Source of the DNA: Cytidiella melzeri
Taxonomy: Eukaryota > Basidiomycota > Agaricomycetes > Polyporales > Irpicaceae
DNA: 37,271 nucleotides
NCBI GenBank assembly: GCA_022592445.1
Contig: JABYQR010000418.1
Coordinates: forward strand, 1-37,271
Direction: 5' to 3'
Part shown: positions 19,100 to 29,850 of the stretch, in pieces
Layout: each line of letters starts with the position of its first letter
Numbering within the stretch: position 1 is the first letter of the stretch
Notes under the pieces: model-generated
Seen by the model: only the letters and a program-made list of their open reading frames with translations
Database searches by the model: none
What the model was told of the DNA's origin: nothing
Made by a program: the position numbers and the translations under genes

Positions 19100-19655
19100 T
19101 GCCCAGTGGACAGAGATAGATTTGGAGTAGAATGAGAAGGTATTGGTTGGTGTAAAGCTTGATACCTTCACCAGCTGAGTTTTTGTTTTGAGGAAGATGC
19201 CTGACCCAGTAAAGAACCGGTTGTTATTAAACGACGGCATGAGTAGTACAATAGGGTGTTGCTCACCTGGATCAGTGAGGAACAAAAGGTTGAGATGGGG
19301 AGCTAGAAGCATACATGTACTGGTATATATAGGCTGCAGATACCTGCGCACAGACCAGTTAGCAAACAGGCTTGGCAAGAAGCCACATGATTAATTACAA
19401 TGTAACCATGTAAGAACAAATGTTGCCTAGACTATTCCGAGACCTTTAATGTATCTATTATGAGCATAGTCCTTGTATTCCGGTCTGAAACCTGTGAGAA
19501 CAATGTAAATATGTAACAAAAGCGATAAAAATGCTAAGAGTCCATCAATTGTGTCTGTGATGTCACAACTCTCGCTATGAGCTGAAACACACTGCAGAGG
19601 AGGTGGCAACCAATCAAAAACCAGAGGTAAAATGCAAGCAAAAGGATAGTTGGGA
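19100..19655 (-). mobile_element. Diverged Gypsy-A-like solo LTR
   Basis: The order of landmarks equals that of the Gypsy-A LTR on the minus strand: AAGCTTGA..CACCAGCTGAG, GGTTGAGATGGGG (primer segment, 19287-19296), GCATACATGTACTGGTATATATAGG (TATA), TACCTGCGCACAGACCA, CAGGCTTGGCAAGAAGCCA and AAAAACCAGAGGTAAAATGC. The outer ends are too diverged to place exactly and no target duplication is seen. It is an older relative or a subfamily. Confidence 0.65.
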
Positions 19656-19788
19656 AATTGTAGTCTATATCCAGCAAAGTTGCAACAATACTAGCATCAG
19701 CAGGGCCAGCATGTGGAAAGTGCAGTTTCTAACTAGTGGTAGTGGAACCGGCATGCGGCAAATACATGTTCTGAGGTTGTGAAGCTGT

Positions 19789-20847
19789 TACAATCGCTGA
19801 AGAATGAAGAAGGATTGTTCCAGCAAGCAACTTGTCAATTAAATTGGAGTTGAGCAAGTTATGGCCAGTCTACTAAAAAAAGTCACTCAGATTGAGAGTC
19901 AAACTCCACTCTTGCTAGCAGATGATGTCAAATTCTGGTCAGGTACATGTACAACAATCTACCAACATTGCTTGCTCTCTGAGCAAGAATATAATCAGAA
20001 GACATGCCACAAATACTGTTAGCTCTGGGCCAGAATTACCAGTACTCTGGAAGCTAACACGACCTCTACATTCTGGGAAAATGTGACTTTGTGGTTGCAT
20101 CAGCAGTGAGCACTGCATCTGATTGTTCCACAAGGTTTCACATCCATTAGTCGCTCTCTAAGCAGGAGCCACAATCAGCACACAGCATGTGGCAGTTCCC
20201 ATAGGGGTGAGACAATTCAGCCATCAACAGGATGCAGTTGCATCAGCAGTGAGCACTGCATCTGATTGTTCCGCAAAGTTTCACATCCATTAGTTGCTCT
20301 CTAAGCAGGAGTTACAATCAGAACACAGTCTGTAGCAGTTTCAATGGGGGTGAGGCAGTTCAGACACTAACAGGACACATGTAACATGTTCTGGGAGTCA
20401 ATCTAATGAGATACCCTCAAGCTGTTCGTTCTTGAAGCAAGTAGTTTTCTGGCATCAGCAGTGAGCACTGCACATGTTTAATGATATGATAGATGATCAT
20501 GAAGCCCCTTGCTACCATTGATGACTACCTTTATTAATGTATCAGCCGTTTCCACGCAACTAAAGCTATCAATTGTAGCACAATTACTCTATCACAGATT
20601 AAGCTGCATAAAAAAGGTGTCACCAATAGCAAATGCATGACTAGACTGCTCCTCACCAGGAACAATGTTGTTGACTGAGAATCTTTTTGGTAAGTAAGTT
20701 AGTAACTATCTCAGGCTATATGTTTTTTTTAATTTGCTTTCTGGGACATATTCCTTAGAAAACCTGCTCCTGGAGTTTACCCAAATTGTATATAGATTAT
20801 TTCACATAGTTCAATACAACTACAAAGCAGACACGTGCCAAACACCC
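19789..20847 (+). mobile_element. Element D copy 2
   Basis: The left end TACAATCGCTGAAGAATGAA (19789-19808) matches the left terminal repeat of copy 3 at 18 of 20 positions. About 300 bp behind it are missing, then GAGTTGAGCAAGTTATGGCC and the rest follow. Only two 143-bp units are present (anchors 20168 and 20311). The copy breaks off near 20847, about 300 bp before its expected right end, directly where copy 3 begins. Confidence 0.7.
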
Positions 20848-20850
20848 TTT

Positions 20851-23209
20851 TACAATTCCTGAAGAATGAAGAAGAATTGTTCCAGTGTGCTCCAGCACAA
20901 TGATGCCTTTTCAGATGTGACCTTTTTGTCCTCAAAAGTGTGGGGATTTGATGGCACAATACAGACAGTAACAGTGTCAATAACAAAACAATGAATACAG
21001 CTGATGGCATCACACTGGCCTTGTTATCAGCCCTTTATAACTTTGTATCAGATCACTTTTGGAATCAAAATGCAGTTTTAGATTTTTACAGACTGCATAT
21101 GGGTACATATTCATATATATAATACACCATTGGATAGCCCTATTTTGTGGCAACATCCTGGTACAAAAATCCTGACAATTGAAGTGGGATTGAGCACATT
21201 ATGGCCAGTCTACTGAAAATGGTCTTCCAGACTCCGATTCAAACTCCACTCCTGCTGGCAAATGATGTCAAATTCTGATCAGGTACATGTGCAGCAATCT
21301 ACAGACATTGCTTGCTCTTTGAACAAGGAATACAATTAGAAGACATGCCACACATAGTATTGCCTCTGAGCAAGACTTACCAGTACTTTGGAAGCTAACT
21401 ACAAATTCACAACCCCTACATTCTTGGACAATGTAAATTTGTGGCTGCATTAGTAGTGAGTACTGTATCTGATTGTTCCACAAAGTTTCACAACTGTTAG
21501 TTGGTTTCTGAGCAGGAGTTAAAATGAGAACACAGCCTGTGGCAGTTCCAATGGAGGTGAGGCAGTTCAGACATCAACAGTACATAGTTGCATCAGCAGC
21601 AAGCACTGTGTCAGATTGTTTCACAAAGTTTCACAACCATTAATTGCTCTCTAAGGAGGAGTTACAAGCAGAACACAGCCTGTAGAACTTCCAGTGGGGC
21701 TAATACTGTTGAAACATCAACAAGACATAGTTGCATCAGCATAGAGCACTGCCTTTGATTCTTCCATACACTTTCACAACCACCAGTTTTTCCACAAGTA
21801 GGAGATACAATCAGAACACAGCCTTTGACAGCTCTAATGGGGGTGAGGTAGCGCAGATATCAGCCGGACGTGGTTTTATCAGCAGCCAGCGTTGCATTCA
21901 ATTGGTCCACTAAGTTTCGCAACCACTACTTTTTAAGCAAGATTTACAACTGTGGCAGTTCCAATGGGAGTGAGGCAGTTCAGACATCAACAGTGCATGG
22001 TTGCATTGGCAGCAAGCACTGCATTCAATTGGTCACAAGGTTTCACAAACACTTCTCCCTAAGCAGGAGTTACAATCAGAACACAGTCTGTGGCAGTTCC
22101 AATAGGGGTGATGCAGCTCAGACCGTGGCTGCATCAGCAGTAACCACTGCATCAGATTGTTCCACAAAGTTTCACAACCATTAGTTGCTCTCTAAGGAGG
22201 AGTTACAATCACAACACAGCCTGTGGCAGTTCTAGTGGGGCTGATGCAGTTCAGACATTAACAGGACGTGGTTGCATCACCATAGAGCACTGCCTTTGAT
22301 TCTTCCCCACAGTTTCACAACCACTAGTTGCTCTATAAGCAGGAGTGACAATCAGAACCCAGCCTGTGGCAGCTCCAATGGGGGTGAGGCAGTGCAGACA
22401 TCAACAGGACACATGTAACATGTTTCAGCAATTGATCCAATGAGACACCCTCAAGCCCTTCATTCTTGAAGCCAGTAATTTTTGGAATCAGCAGTGAACA
22501 CTGCACAAGATTAATGACAAGATAGATGGAGCTCCTTGCTACCATTGGTGACTACCTTCATCAATGTATGGCTCCTGTTCCCACAACCAAATTTATCAAT
22601 TGTAGTACAGTCACTTTATCCCAGATCAAGTTGCCTATCAAAGGTGTCACCCATAACAAATGCCTGTAATACAGTCAAGATTGATGACCAGATGGCTTGG
22701 CAAGTTCCTTACCAGGAACAGAGTTGTTTACTGAGGTTCTGTTTGGTAACAAAGTCACAGGTGCAGTTAACTATTACATGCAACATGATTTATTCAATCT
22801 GCTATCAATAACATAATCACTTGCAACCCTGCCCCTGCAGTTTACCCAATTGTATTTAGAATATTTAACATAGTTCAACACCATTAAACAGAAGATGCAT
22901 GTCAAACAATCTTTATCTCCATGCTCTACTCCACAAACTTGTACATGTTTTAATTCTGCATTCACACCTATTGTTCCACTTCAAACAAGACAGCACAGTC
23001 CCTCTTCTTTTATGAATAATTGTGTGCTCCAGTGGAAACAAACCACCAACTTTCTATACATTACTCATTGAACAAGCTATTCCTGTCACAATTACTTGTT
23101 CAGGCTGCTACCAGCACAAAGTTTACTTACAACTCTGGCTCAAAAACTAATATTTCATTCAAATTTCAGAAATTGTACTTGCCACTTGCCGGCCTTGCTA
23201 ACGCTAGTA
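20851..23209 (+). mobile_element. Element D copy 3, most complete
   Basis: The left terminal repeat is TACAATTCCTGAAGAATGAA at 20851-20870. The right one at 23158-23177 reads, in reverse complement, TACAATTTCTGAAATTTGAA. The copy spans 2327 bp between these repeats, plus a 32-bp tail (to GCTAACGCTAGTAG) shared with copy 1. Seven 143-bp units lie inside (21470-22420). There is no transposase, and no obvious target duplication beside the terminal repeats. Confidence 0.72.
21470..22420 (+). repeat. 143-bp tandem repeat, seven units, inside element D copy 3
   Basis: Anchors fall at 21518, 21661, 21804, 21943, 22069, 22202 and 22345. The first spacings (143, 143, 139) equal those in copy 1, so these units were already arrayed before the two copies separated. 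The units differ from each other by point changes and small gaps. Confidence 0.85.
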
Positions 23210-23681
23210 GTATGCATGTGGCACATGAAAGTTGTGGTTAGCTGTTACAAACCTCACATTTGTCATCACCTGACGAGCATGGGATATCTTATCTTTATCA
23301 TGATTGAATGCATGTTCAAAATCTCACGGATCAATAAACCTTCCCACGCTTTTTCAGAGGGCCAAAAGGCTGCTGGCAGGGAGCACCAAAATCATTGAGA
23401 TGTCACCAGGAAATACTCCAGAAATCCCATTGATTGTTTACATTTCTAACCTCAAAACTGTTTACAAAGATTACAGTGCGGGAGGGTGGAGAAGGTGGAG
23501 AAGGTAGGGAAGAAGGGTGCGGTGGGTGAGCAGAGGTGAGAGCACAACACAGAGGAGAGCAGAGGATGGGAGACAGGCAGGAGGGAGTGGGAGGGAGGTG
23601 GAAGACACATGTATACACTAACAAAATGGATGTGAAACAGAAGCAAGGCAGCAAACCAGGACATGTATTGCGAGGTCTCAA
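23210..23681. other. Spacer with a long purine-rich tract
   Basis: No gene is supported. About 23476-23612 the plus strand is almost all G and A (GGGAGGGTGGAGAAGG and similar words), with few interruptions. Confidence 0.5.
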
Positions 23682-24350
23682 TGTAACAGTATAGGTTACA
23701 CTCACCAGATGAGTGTTTGACTTGAGGGGGAGATACAGAGATAGGGAGTAGAGTGTTAGTAAGAGTGAAAACTGGGGAGTACAAAGTAGTCCTTGATCAA
23801 CAGAGTGGACAAGACTGAGGGGATATGCCCTCAGGAGTGCCTCTATATATACATGAAGGGGAGAACCCCAGGTACTACCCTAAGACCCCTAATACCTACA
23901 TGAGTAAGCAAAGTAATCTACCTTACTAAGCATGCCCTATGCCCTAGTGGTGCCACTTCAATAATCAACCAATAGCAATTGTCCCCATGACCTGACCCAA
24001 TGACCCAGGCCCAAGGCTAGACTTGTTCTAGCTTGTTCTAGGACAAGGCTAGACTTTTCCAGAAGGTTCTAAGAACTATGACATCATCTCCTAGAATGTT
24101 CTACACTATGAAATCATAGTTCCAGCATGTTCCACAAGATTCTAGAAAGTTCTATCATGTGATAAACAGATAAAGAAAGGAGCGCATCAGCGCATCAGAG
24201 ACAGAGGGTGCATCAGCGCATCAATTGATAGGCACTGAAATAAGCGCCGGAATGAGCGCCGGAATAAGTTCCAGATAAGCACTTAAATATTCCCAATAAT
24301 ACCATTGCCTGGTAAGGCAAGTCTTGTGGAAACAGTGAAAATCTGTGACA
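23682..24350 (-). mobile_element. LTR-C copy, 669 bp, complete ends
   Basis: It matches 10429-11121 in the same orientation, from TGTCACAG (24350) to CTGTTACA (23682). The TTC array with exact 10-bp spacing is kept (24121, 24131, 24141, 24151). The flanking pentamers (CTCAA and GCCAA) are not identical, so it may have formed by recombination between two elements or have mutated since insertion. Confidence 0.85.
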
Positions 24351-25049
24351 GCCAATGGGTGGTAGTTGCAGATTGAGAGTACAAACAAGTTGTAGATACG
24401 TGTGGCCAAGCTTGAGGGAAGAATATCAGGAGGATTGTGGGTATTGTAAAACAGAATGCCCATCCCGCAACCAGTGGAAGACTGGTGTGTCCGATGCTCT
24501 TGTGATCGATTCTGTAAAATAACAAAGTCCAATGAAGAACAGTGCCTGAGCAACTTGCTGCAAGAGAGGGAGAATAGCAGCAATTTCAAAGATGTTCCAT
24601 TGCATGAGATCAGGGTAGCAAAAGCTACGGATCTGTTTGATTGGAGGGCATTCATGACAACCGAGATGTCAAGATTGGCTGGTGTGCTCAGCAACGCCAG
24701 CCCTCTGCTCTTAAAGGTCTGCAAGAGATCCTGGACATTTTTCAAGCATTCAGACACACAGGAGTAGGTATTGAATGTCACTCACCGTGGCTTGCATGCT
24801 CACAAAAATAGTGCAGCTTGACACCTCTTGCGTGTCCAGACAAAGCACTTCCGGGGAGTATCTCGGTAAGCTTGTATAGCAGAAGTGGGCAAAAGCAAGC
24901 AGCCTTGAAGCACCGAACACGCTTTGAAGATGTTGGATGCATGCAACAGCTGTGCATGAGGCATGGTAGGCAATTTCTGTGGGGTGGGGGGGCTGGTTGT
25001 CATCTTTGTCACCAGCAGCAACAATTGTGAAGGCTGAGGAGGACAGCAT
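24351..25049 (-). pseudogene. Remnant of a multi-pass membrane protein, possibly DUF6535-like
   Basis: The minus strand encodes, over different frames, AILPLLQQVAQALFFIGLCYF followed by a second hydrophobic stretch LVAGWAFCFTIPTILLIFFPQ. Two adjacent membrane spans with this flavour (LLQ..LALFFIGL, then an F/P-Q end) remind me of the agaricomycete DUF6535 proteins. Upstream frames carry TAVACIQHLQSVFGASRLL and NVQDLLQTFKSRGLALLS. The pieces need frameshifts or introns to be joined, and LTR-C cuts the 3' side at 24350. The family assignment is from memory of its general look and is weak. Confidence 0.3.
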
Positions 25050-25423
25050 TCAGGTCAAGTGAGCAATGTAAGTTGCTCTTTCACCCGTCACAACAAAAAA
25101 AAACAACTTACCTTGCCAATCTTCGCCAAACCTTTTCCGACAACCTTGACTTGCTGTGATTCTCTCAAGTTACTCCCTCATAGTGTCCTCATGACATGTC
25201 TAGTATTTGGACCGCCCCTTAACTCCAGGTATGTCTGTAACCACAAATCCATGCCACCATTGCCATCCTCCCTTCCCATGTTACTTCCACATCTTGCATT
25301 TTCCCCTAGCCACACCTGTGTTCCTCCTGCAGCAGCCAAGGCGAGTCTTTCGGCCTTGGAGAGGAGGGAGAAGATGGGTCCACCAACAATGACTGACTTC
25401 TTGTAAAGTGTCTGCCACTTGAG
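25050..25423. other. No recognisable feature
   Basis: Spacer up to the Gypsy-B 5' LTR. Short frames only. Confidence 0.4.
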
Positions 25424-25634
25424 AGTGACATGGATAGTCCAACAAGAGACCGGATTTTTCCAACCATGTCACAAGTTTACAGCCTTAGGCACCTATCTAG
25501 AGTGCTTATTTTCCGGCTAGGAGTGTTACCAGACCTAACCCTAACCCGGGTTACGTGACATCCTGCCTTATTCATCAATAGTCCAGACCCAAACCCTAGA
25601 CTCAATCTGGAGCGATTCCAGATCAACCTAGGCT

Positions 25635-25821
25635 ATTGTTCTATTGTTCAACTTCCATTGTTAGGGATTCCCCAGGGATTCCCCCAGTTTCTATTGTTCT
25701 ATTGTTCCTATTCTATTGTTCTATTGTTCTATTGTTCTAGCTCTATTGTTCTCTGTACCCTGTCCCTTGACAGTTACTCAGGTCCTTGACAGTTACCCTG
25801 GTCCCTTATTGTTCTATTGTT
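25635..25821 (+). promoter_or_regulatory. ATTGTT array in Gypsy-B U3
   Basis: Eleven ATTGTT words lie within 187 bp, several as tandem 9-bp CTATTGTTC units. TCTATTGTTCTC at 25742-25753 fits YYYATTGTTCTC, the consensus of the yeast HMG-box repressor Rox1. Gypsy-A LTRs carry scattered copies of the same word. Binding by an HMG-box factor is inference. Confidence 0.55.
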
Positions 25822-25886
25822 ACTCCAGCCCCACAGTTACTCCAGTCCCTAGTGTGGGAACTTGTGCACAGACCACCCAGCCACAG

Positions 25887-25895
25887 TATATATAG
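25887..25895 (+). promoter_or_regulatory. TATA box of Gypsy-B LTR
   Basis: TATATATAG lies 34 nt before the primer segment ATCTTGACCT (25921-25930). The RNA 5' end is expected at or next to that segment. Confidence 0.7.
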
Positions 25896-26156
25896 TAGAC
25901 CTTACCCTCCCTGGTTCTGCATCTTGACCTCTTCGTCATTTGCACTGCCAGGTGAGTTACTCAATGTAACCTAGTATAAGCTTGATATTAACTTTGTCAT
26001 TTGCACTGCCAGTATCCGGCCTCTGAGCCTGCTTGCCTGCTTATCATCAACTTTGACCTTGTTTTCGTCGTTGGAGATCCACTTCCACTTTCACTCCCCC
26101 TCTTCTCTGCCCTTGTTTAGGGTTTAGCAGTATAGCAGCAGTCGCTCCGCGACATT

Positions 26157-26166
26157 AGGTCAAGAT
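26157..26166 (+). promoter_or_regulatory. Primer-binding site of Gypsy-B (self-priming type)
   Basis: AGGTCAAGAT, two bases after the LTR end, is the exact complement of ATCTTGACCT at 25921-25930 in the same LTR. In Gypsy-A both partners carry the other pair (AGGTCGAGAT with ATCTCGACCT), so the pairing has covaried. Confidence 0.75.
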
Positions 26167-26326
26167 ACCACACAGCTACCGGCAAGACTGCCCTTAGCTT
26201 GGATCAAGCCCTCCTGTCCCCCCAGTTAAAAAAAGTTTATTCCCCCCTACGTTTGAGAGTAAGCCATCACTGTCCGTCTTGACGTGCTTGATTGCTGACT
26301 CGTTCACTTTCCGTGGTTGATTCTTA

Positions 26327-27087
26327 GTGCCGAAAGAATCCCACTCCCGTTTCACTGCTCGTCCAGATCCCTTGCACAAGGATCTGAACCAAGCATGTTG
26401 AGAAGTCCAGATCCATTGCGCCTTACCCCAGGCCGTGTTTGATCAGCTTGACGCAGAGCACGCATGTGGCAAGAGTCACAAGTACACCGAGGAAGAGCTC
26501 AAGGCCATTGCCTCCTACGTTGGTCGTCGTAAACCCAAGGGTTCTGCCCTCACACACAGATTCCCTACAGCAGAGGAGTTTGAAAAACTCCGTGCTGAGT
26601 CCAAAGAGTTTGCTGCCCGTACCGCACGCGAACGAGCACAGGCCTTAGCAAGTCTTCCTAAGAAGCCTTCGTTAGCAGAACGCTTCCCAGCCCGGCCAGC
26701 CACCAACCCTGGTGCAGCCCTCATAGCCGCAAAGCCGACTCTCATCGACTTCCAAAAGCACACCCTTGAAGACTCCTTCAAGGAATCTTCACTCCAAAGC
26801 TCACCGCTACTCTCCAACGCCTGTCAATTCTACCCACCATTGACAAGTACCAACAGCTTCACAAAGGCACAAGGCGTAACTTTGAGCAAGAGAAACAGAA
26901 GTTAGAAAAGCTTCTGGAGGAGTTATCAACCCGAGCCACTGTCATCACTCAGCGTGAGTGGCAGCTGCTGGATTGGGGTTTAAAGGCAATAGGAGGAATC
27001 AGTTTCAAGGGTCTAAGAAGGAATTACGAACAAGTGTTAAAAGCTTTAGACAGAGTTTGGTCAGACGAGTACTTCGTATCATTCTAG
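26327..27087 (+). pseudogene. ORF0 of Gypsy-B, broken
   Basis: It is homologous to Gypsy-A ORF0. Matching blocks in order: VPKESHSRF, KDLNQAC, YTEEELKAIASYVGRRKPKG, FPTAEEFEKLRAESKEFAAR, KPSLAERF, PTLIDFQK, PKLTATLQRL, REWQLLDWGLKAIGG and SFKGLRRNYEQVL, ending in TAG at 27085-27087. An in-frame TGA (near 26408) and a frameshift near 26780-26900 break it. A clear ATG is not seen, so the start given is the first conserved residue. The best-conserved part against Gypsy-A is the C-terminal REWQLLDWG-x-KAIG box. Function unknown. Confidence 0.7.
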
Positions 27088-27393
27088 AAATACAGTGTGG
27101 CTTTTCAAAGTCCCAGAAGTAGTGTTTGGTCTAGAGATCATCTCCCCTGTTAGAACTACCCGCATGCTTTCAATCACCAGACCATCAGAGACGAGTCTTA
27201 CGACCCAGAAGAAGGACACGAAGCCTGCAAAACTCAGCCCTGTCCAAATCGATACAACGGTATTACATATCCTGGTTGGTACGCAAACTGGTATCGACCC
27301 ATTCATCATTGGCAGGAAGCTCGTATCCTTGAATCCCTCCCACCCTTGCCTGAAGAAGACTTCGATTGAACATTTACACAAGAGGAATATCAG

Positions 27394-28668
27394 ATGGATT
27401 CTACCAACGTCTCTCAACATGCATCAAGAGTACCCACACCAGCCCCTGTACATGAGCCACCTTCGCCTCCCTCTGCAGAACAATTGCTGCAAGCACTCCT
27501 CCTTGGTCAGCAACAGTTGACCCAAGCCATCACAGCGTTGATCCAGAATCAACAGCAACCGGTCAACAACAAGTCTAGGGAAAGGGTGGTAGAGAAACCT
27601 GCCAGCTTCAAAGGCAATGCCAGCAGTGATGCATGTTGTTTCCTAGCTGCCTTCTCCATGTATGCACAGTTTAATGAGAAACTGTCCCCGTTCAATTCCC
27701 AAGGCAGTCAGACCCGGTTAGACCACCTTTGGATTTCATCAGCCCTGTCATTTATGACAGAAGACGCAGCCGTTTGGGCTACCCCCCATATGGACCTGAT
27801 TGCTAGTCATCAGATGGCGGTCAATGGTGACTGGGATGACTTCAGGACAGCATTTAAGGCCCGATTTGAACCAGTGGATGAAATGATAGACGCTAAAGCC
27901 AAGCTTCAGGAGCTCTGGCAAGGCAAAAAGACGGTTCCCGAATACACGGCCCGATTCCGGGAAATTATGGACAGGACAGGGTACTCAACACAAGACCTCC
28001 GTGATCGCTACTACGAACATCTGAGTACAACGATCAAAGATGAATTAGTCCACACCATGCGACCTCATATCACCCTTGTCGACCTCATCAATGTGGCTAC
28101 AGACATTGACAATCGTCTTTGTGTTTGAGCCCAAGAGAACGCTCGAGAACAAGGTCGAACTGTCCCCAACCTGTTCAAGTCTACCCCGGTCTCTACCTCG
28201 TCCCTGTCTCCCTTTGTCCAACCATCTCGTGACTCCAATGCCATGGAGATTGATGTAACCAAAGTTGGACGAAATGGAAAGACACGTGCCGACTTCATGA
28301 AGGCCATGAATGGTAGATGTTACGGATGCGGATCAAAGTAACACCAGAAGAAGGACGGTAAACATGATCGCAAACTGTGCGGACACTGTGGGGGCAACCA
28401 TCAGATGCAAGTTTGCCAAAGCCGGTTCCTCGGGTACCCACCGAGGCAACAAAAAGTGGCTGCTAATACCTTGTTTGATCCATCAACTCCGGCTCCTTCG
28501 TCGTCCTCGTCTGCAAGGCCCCTGCCTAATCCACCCGCCGCCTCCGTCGCCAGCTCCTTGTCACCAAGTCCGTTCAACTACGATGCCATCATGAAGCAGA
28601 TGTCATCACTCATGGACCAAGTCAACAGCTGGGTAATCAAAGGGATTTTTAGAAAGGACTCCTGGTGA
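27394..28668 (+). pseudogene. Gypsy-B gag with zinc knuckles
   Basis: The ATG at 27394 corresponds to the Gypsy-A gag start. A Gln-rich region comes first (LLGQQQLTQAITALIQNQQQ), then RERVVEKPASFKG, the capsid-like part (SALSFMTEDAAVWATPHM, AFKARFEPVDEM, YTARFREIMDRTGYS) and AMEIDVTKV. Cys boxes follow: CYGCGSK-H and CGHCGGNHQMQVC, the latter CX2CX3HX4C, one residue shorter than usual. In-frame stops TGA (28126-28128) and TAA (28339-28341) inactivate it. The gag frame also runs open upstream, except for TGA 27364-27366 and a TAG near 27148, through the Cys/His segment. At its end pol lies in the +1 frame, at TTT-AGA-A (28648-28654). Confidence 0.88.
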
Positions 28669-29850
28669 AACTGCACCCTTGAGTCTCTCTAGAAAGACCT
28701 ACATAGAAGAAGTGGAGGACGTTGATGACTCCCCCATGGACAGTTTTTAGCACGCCTGTAGTAAATACCCGCCCCGCTCAGCAACCTGATTCGCCACCTT
28801 CAGCTTTATTTAACGACATGTATAACTCCTACGAAACCTTGTCGTCTTGCATAGTGCCTGAAATAGACCCACTTAGCATGCACTTCCGAGTTCCAATTAC
28901 GCTCAAAGGAGTGTTCGGAGAAAAGGGCATCAAAGCTATGATTGACTCAGGAGCCACCGCATTGTTCCTAAGTCAAGACTTTTCAACCGGCACCAAGTAC
29001 GTACGGTCCCCTTAGAAAGACAGATCCCACTCCACAGCATTGATGGGACTCTAAATCAAGGAGGACGTATCACACACAGAGCAGAGCTCGAACTACAAGT
29101 TGGGGCTATTAAAGAAAACACGACATTTTTGGTCACAGACATCGGACCAGAAGATTGCATTCTAGGCCTACCATGGCTTCGCAAAGCAAACCCCAAGATC
29201 AATTGGGCTACCGGAGAAATGGAACTGGAAGCCGAAGAAGACTTCGAACCCTTCCAGTCTATCACAGCCAATCGGAAGCAGAGCGAGCCTGGCTCAGAGC
29301 CGGTATCATTCAGGACACCAAGGAAGAGCTTTGGTCCTGTGCTAGCTTTACATACTCCACAGACATTGCTGCTAAAGCCCATCAATCTAAAGAACAACGG
29401 ACGTTCGAACAGATGGTTCCAGAGGAATACCGCACACACCAGAAAGTCTTCTGGAAGAAGCATCACAGCGCTCCCGAGCATCAGCCCTGGGATCATACGA
29501 TTGATCTGACGAGAACCCAAAGATGTTCAGATCCAAGGTCTACCCCATGTCTCCAATGAACAAGCGGAGCTGGACAAGTTTATTGAGGAAAACCTAGCGA
29601 AAGGATACATTGTCCCATCCAAGTTGCCTATGGCCTCACTGGTATTCTTTGTCAAGAAGAAGGACGGCAAGCTCCGGCTTGTTCAGGACTACCACGGTTG
29701 AATGACATCACAATCAAAAACCACTACCCACTCCCCTTGGTATCGATATTACCAATCGGCTTTGTCAAGCCAAAATCTTACCAAGTTTGACGTACGATGG
29801 GGCTACCATAACATTCGGATCAGGAGAATGACGAATGGAAGGGTGCATTT
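28651..29850 (+). pseudogene. Gypsy-B pol, 5' part: retropepsin and RT N-terminal part, several frameshifts
   Basis: The pol start FLERTPGETAPLSLS matches the Gypsy-A pol start (FLKRTRDTA) in place. The protease shows MIDSGATALFLSQDF (~28942-28985) and, in another frame, ILGLPWLRKANPKINW. RT begins with [30 protein letters not shown], then YPLPL, and TKFDVRWGYHNIRI in a further frame. At least four changes of frame occur between 28720 and 29850. Confidence 0.85.

Larger units (their letters stand above)
25424..26154 (+). mobile_element. Gypsy-B 5' LTR, 731 bp
   Basis: It starts TGACATGGATAGTC at 25424, the same 14 bases as at 32145, and ends GCGACA at 26154 directly before TTAGGTCAAGAT. TATATATAG lies at 25887-25895. 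Upstream of it are the ATTGTT array, GTGCACAGACCA (shared with Gypsy-A) and a short CCTAACCCTAACCC run near 25530. Confidence 0.88.

Noticed and set aside
23682..24350. Target-site duplication of the LTR-C copy
   Set aside because: The flanking pentamers CTCAA and GCCAA agree at only three of five positions.
24456..24767. Plus-strand 103-codon frame
   Set aside because: The opposite strand shows membrane-span-like sequence resembling a known family style. The plus frame has no recognisable motif.
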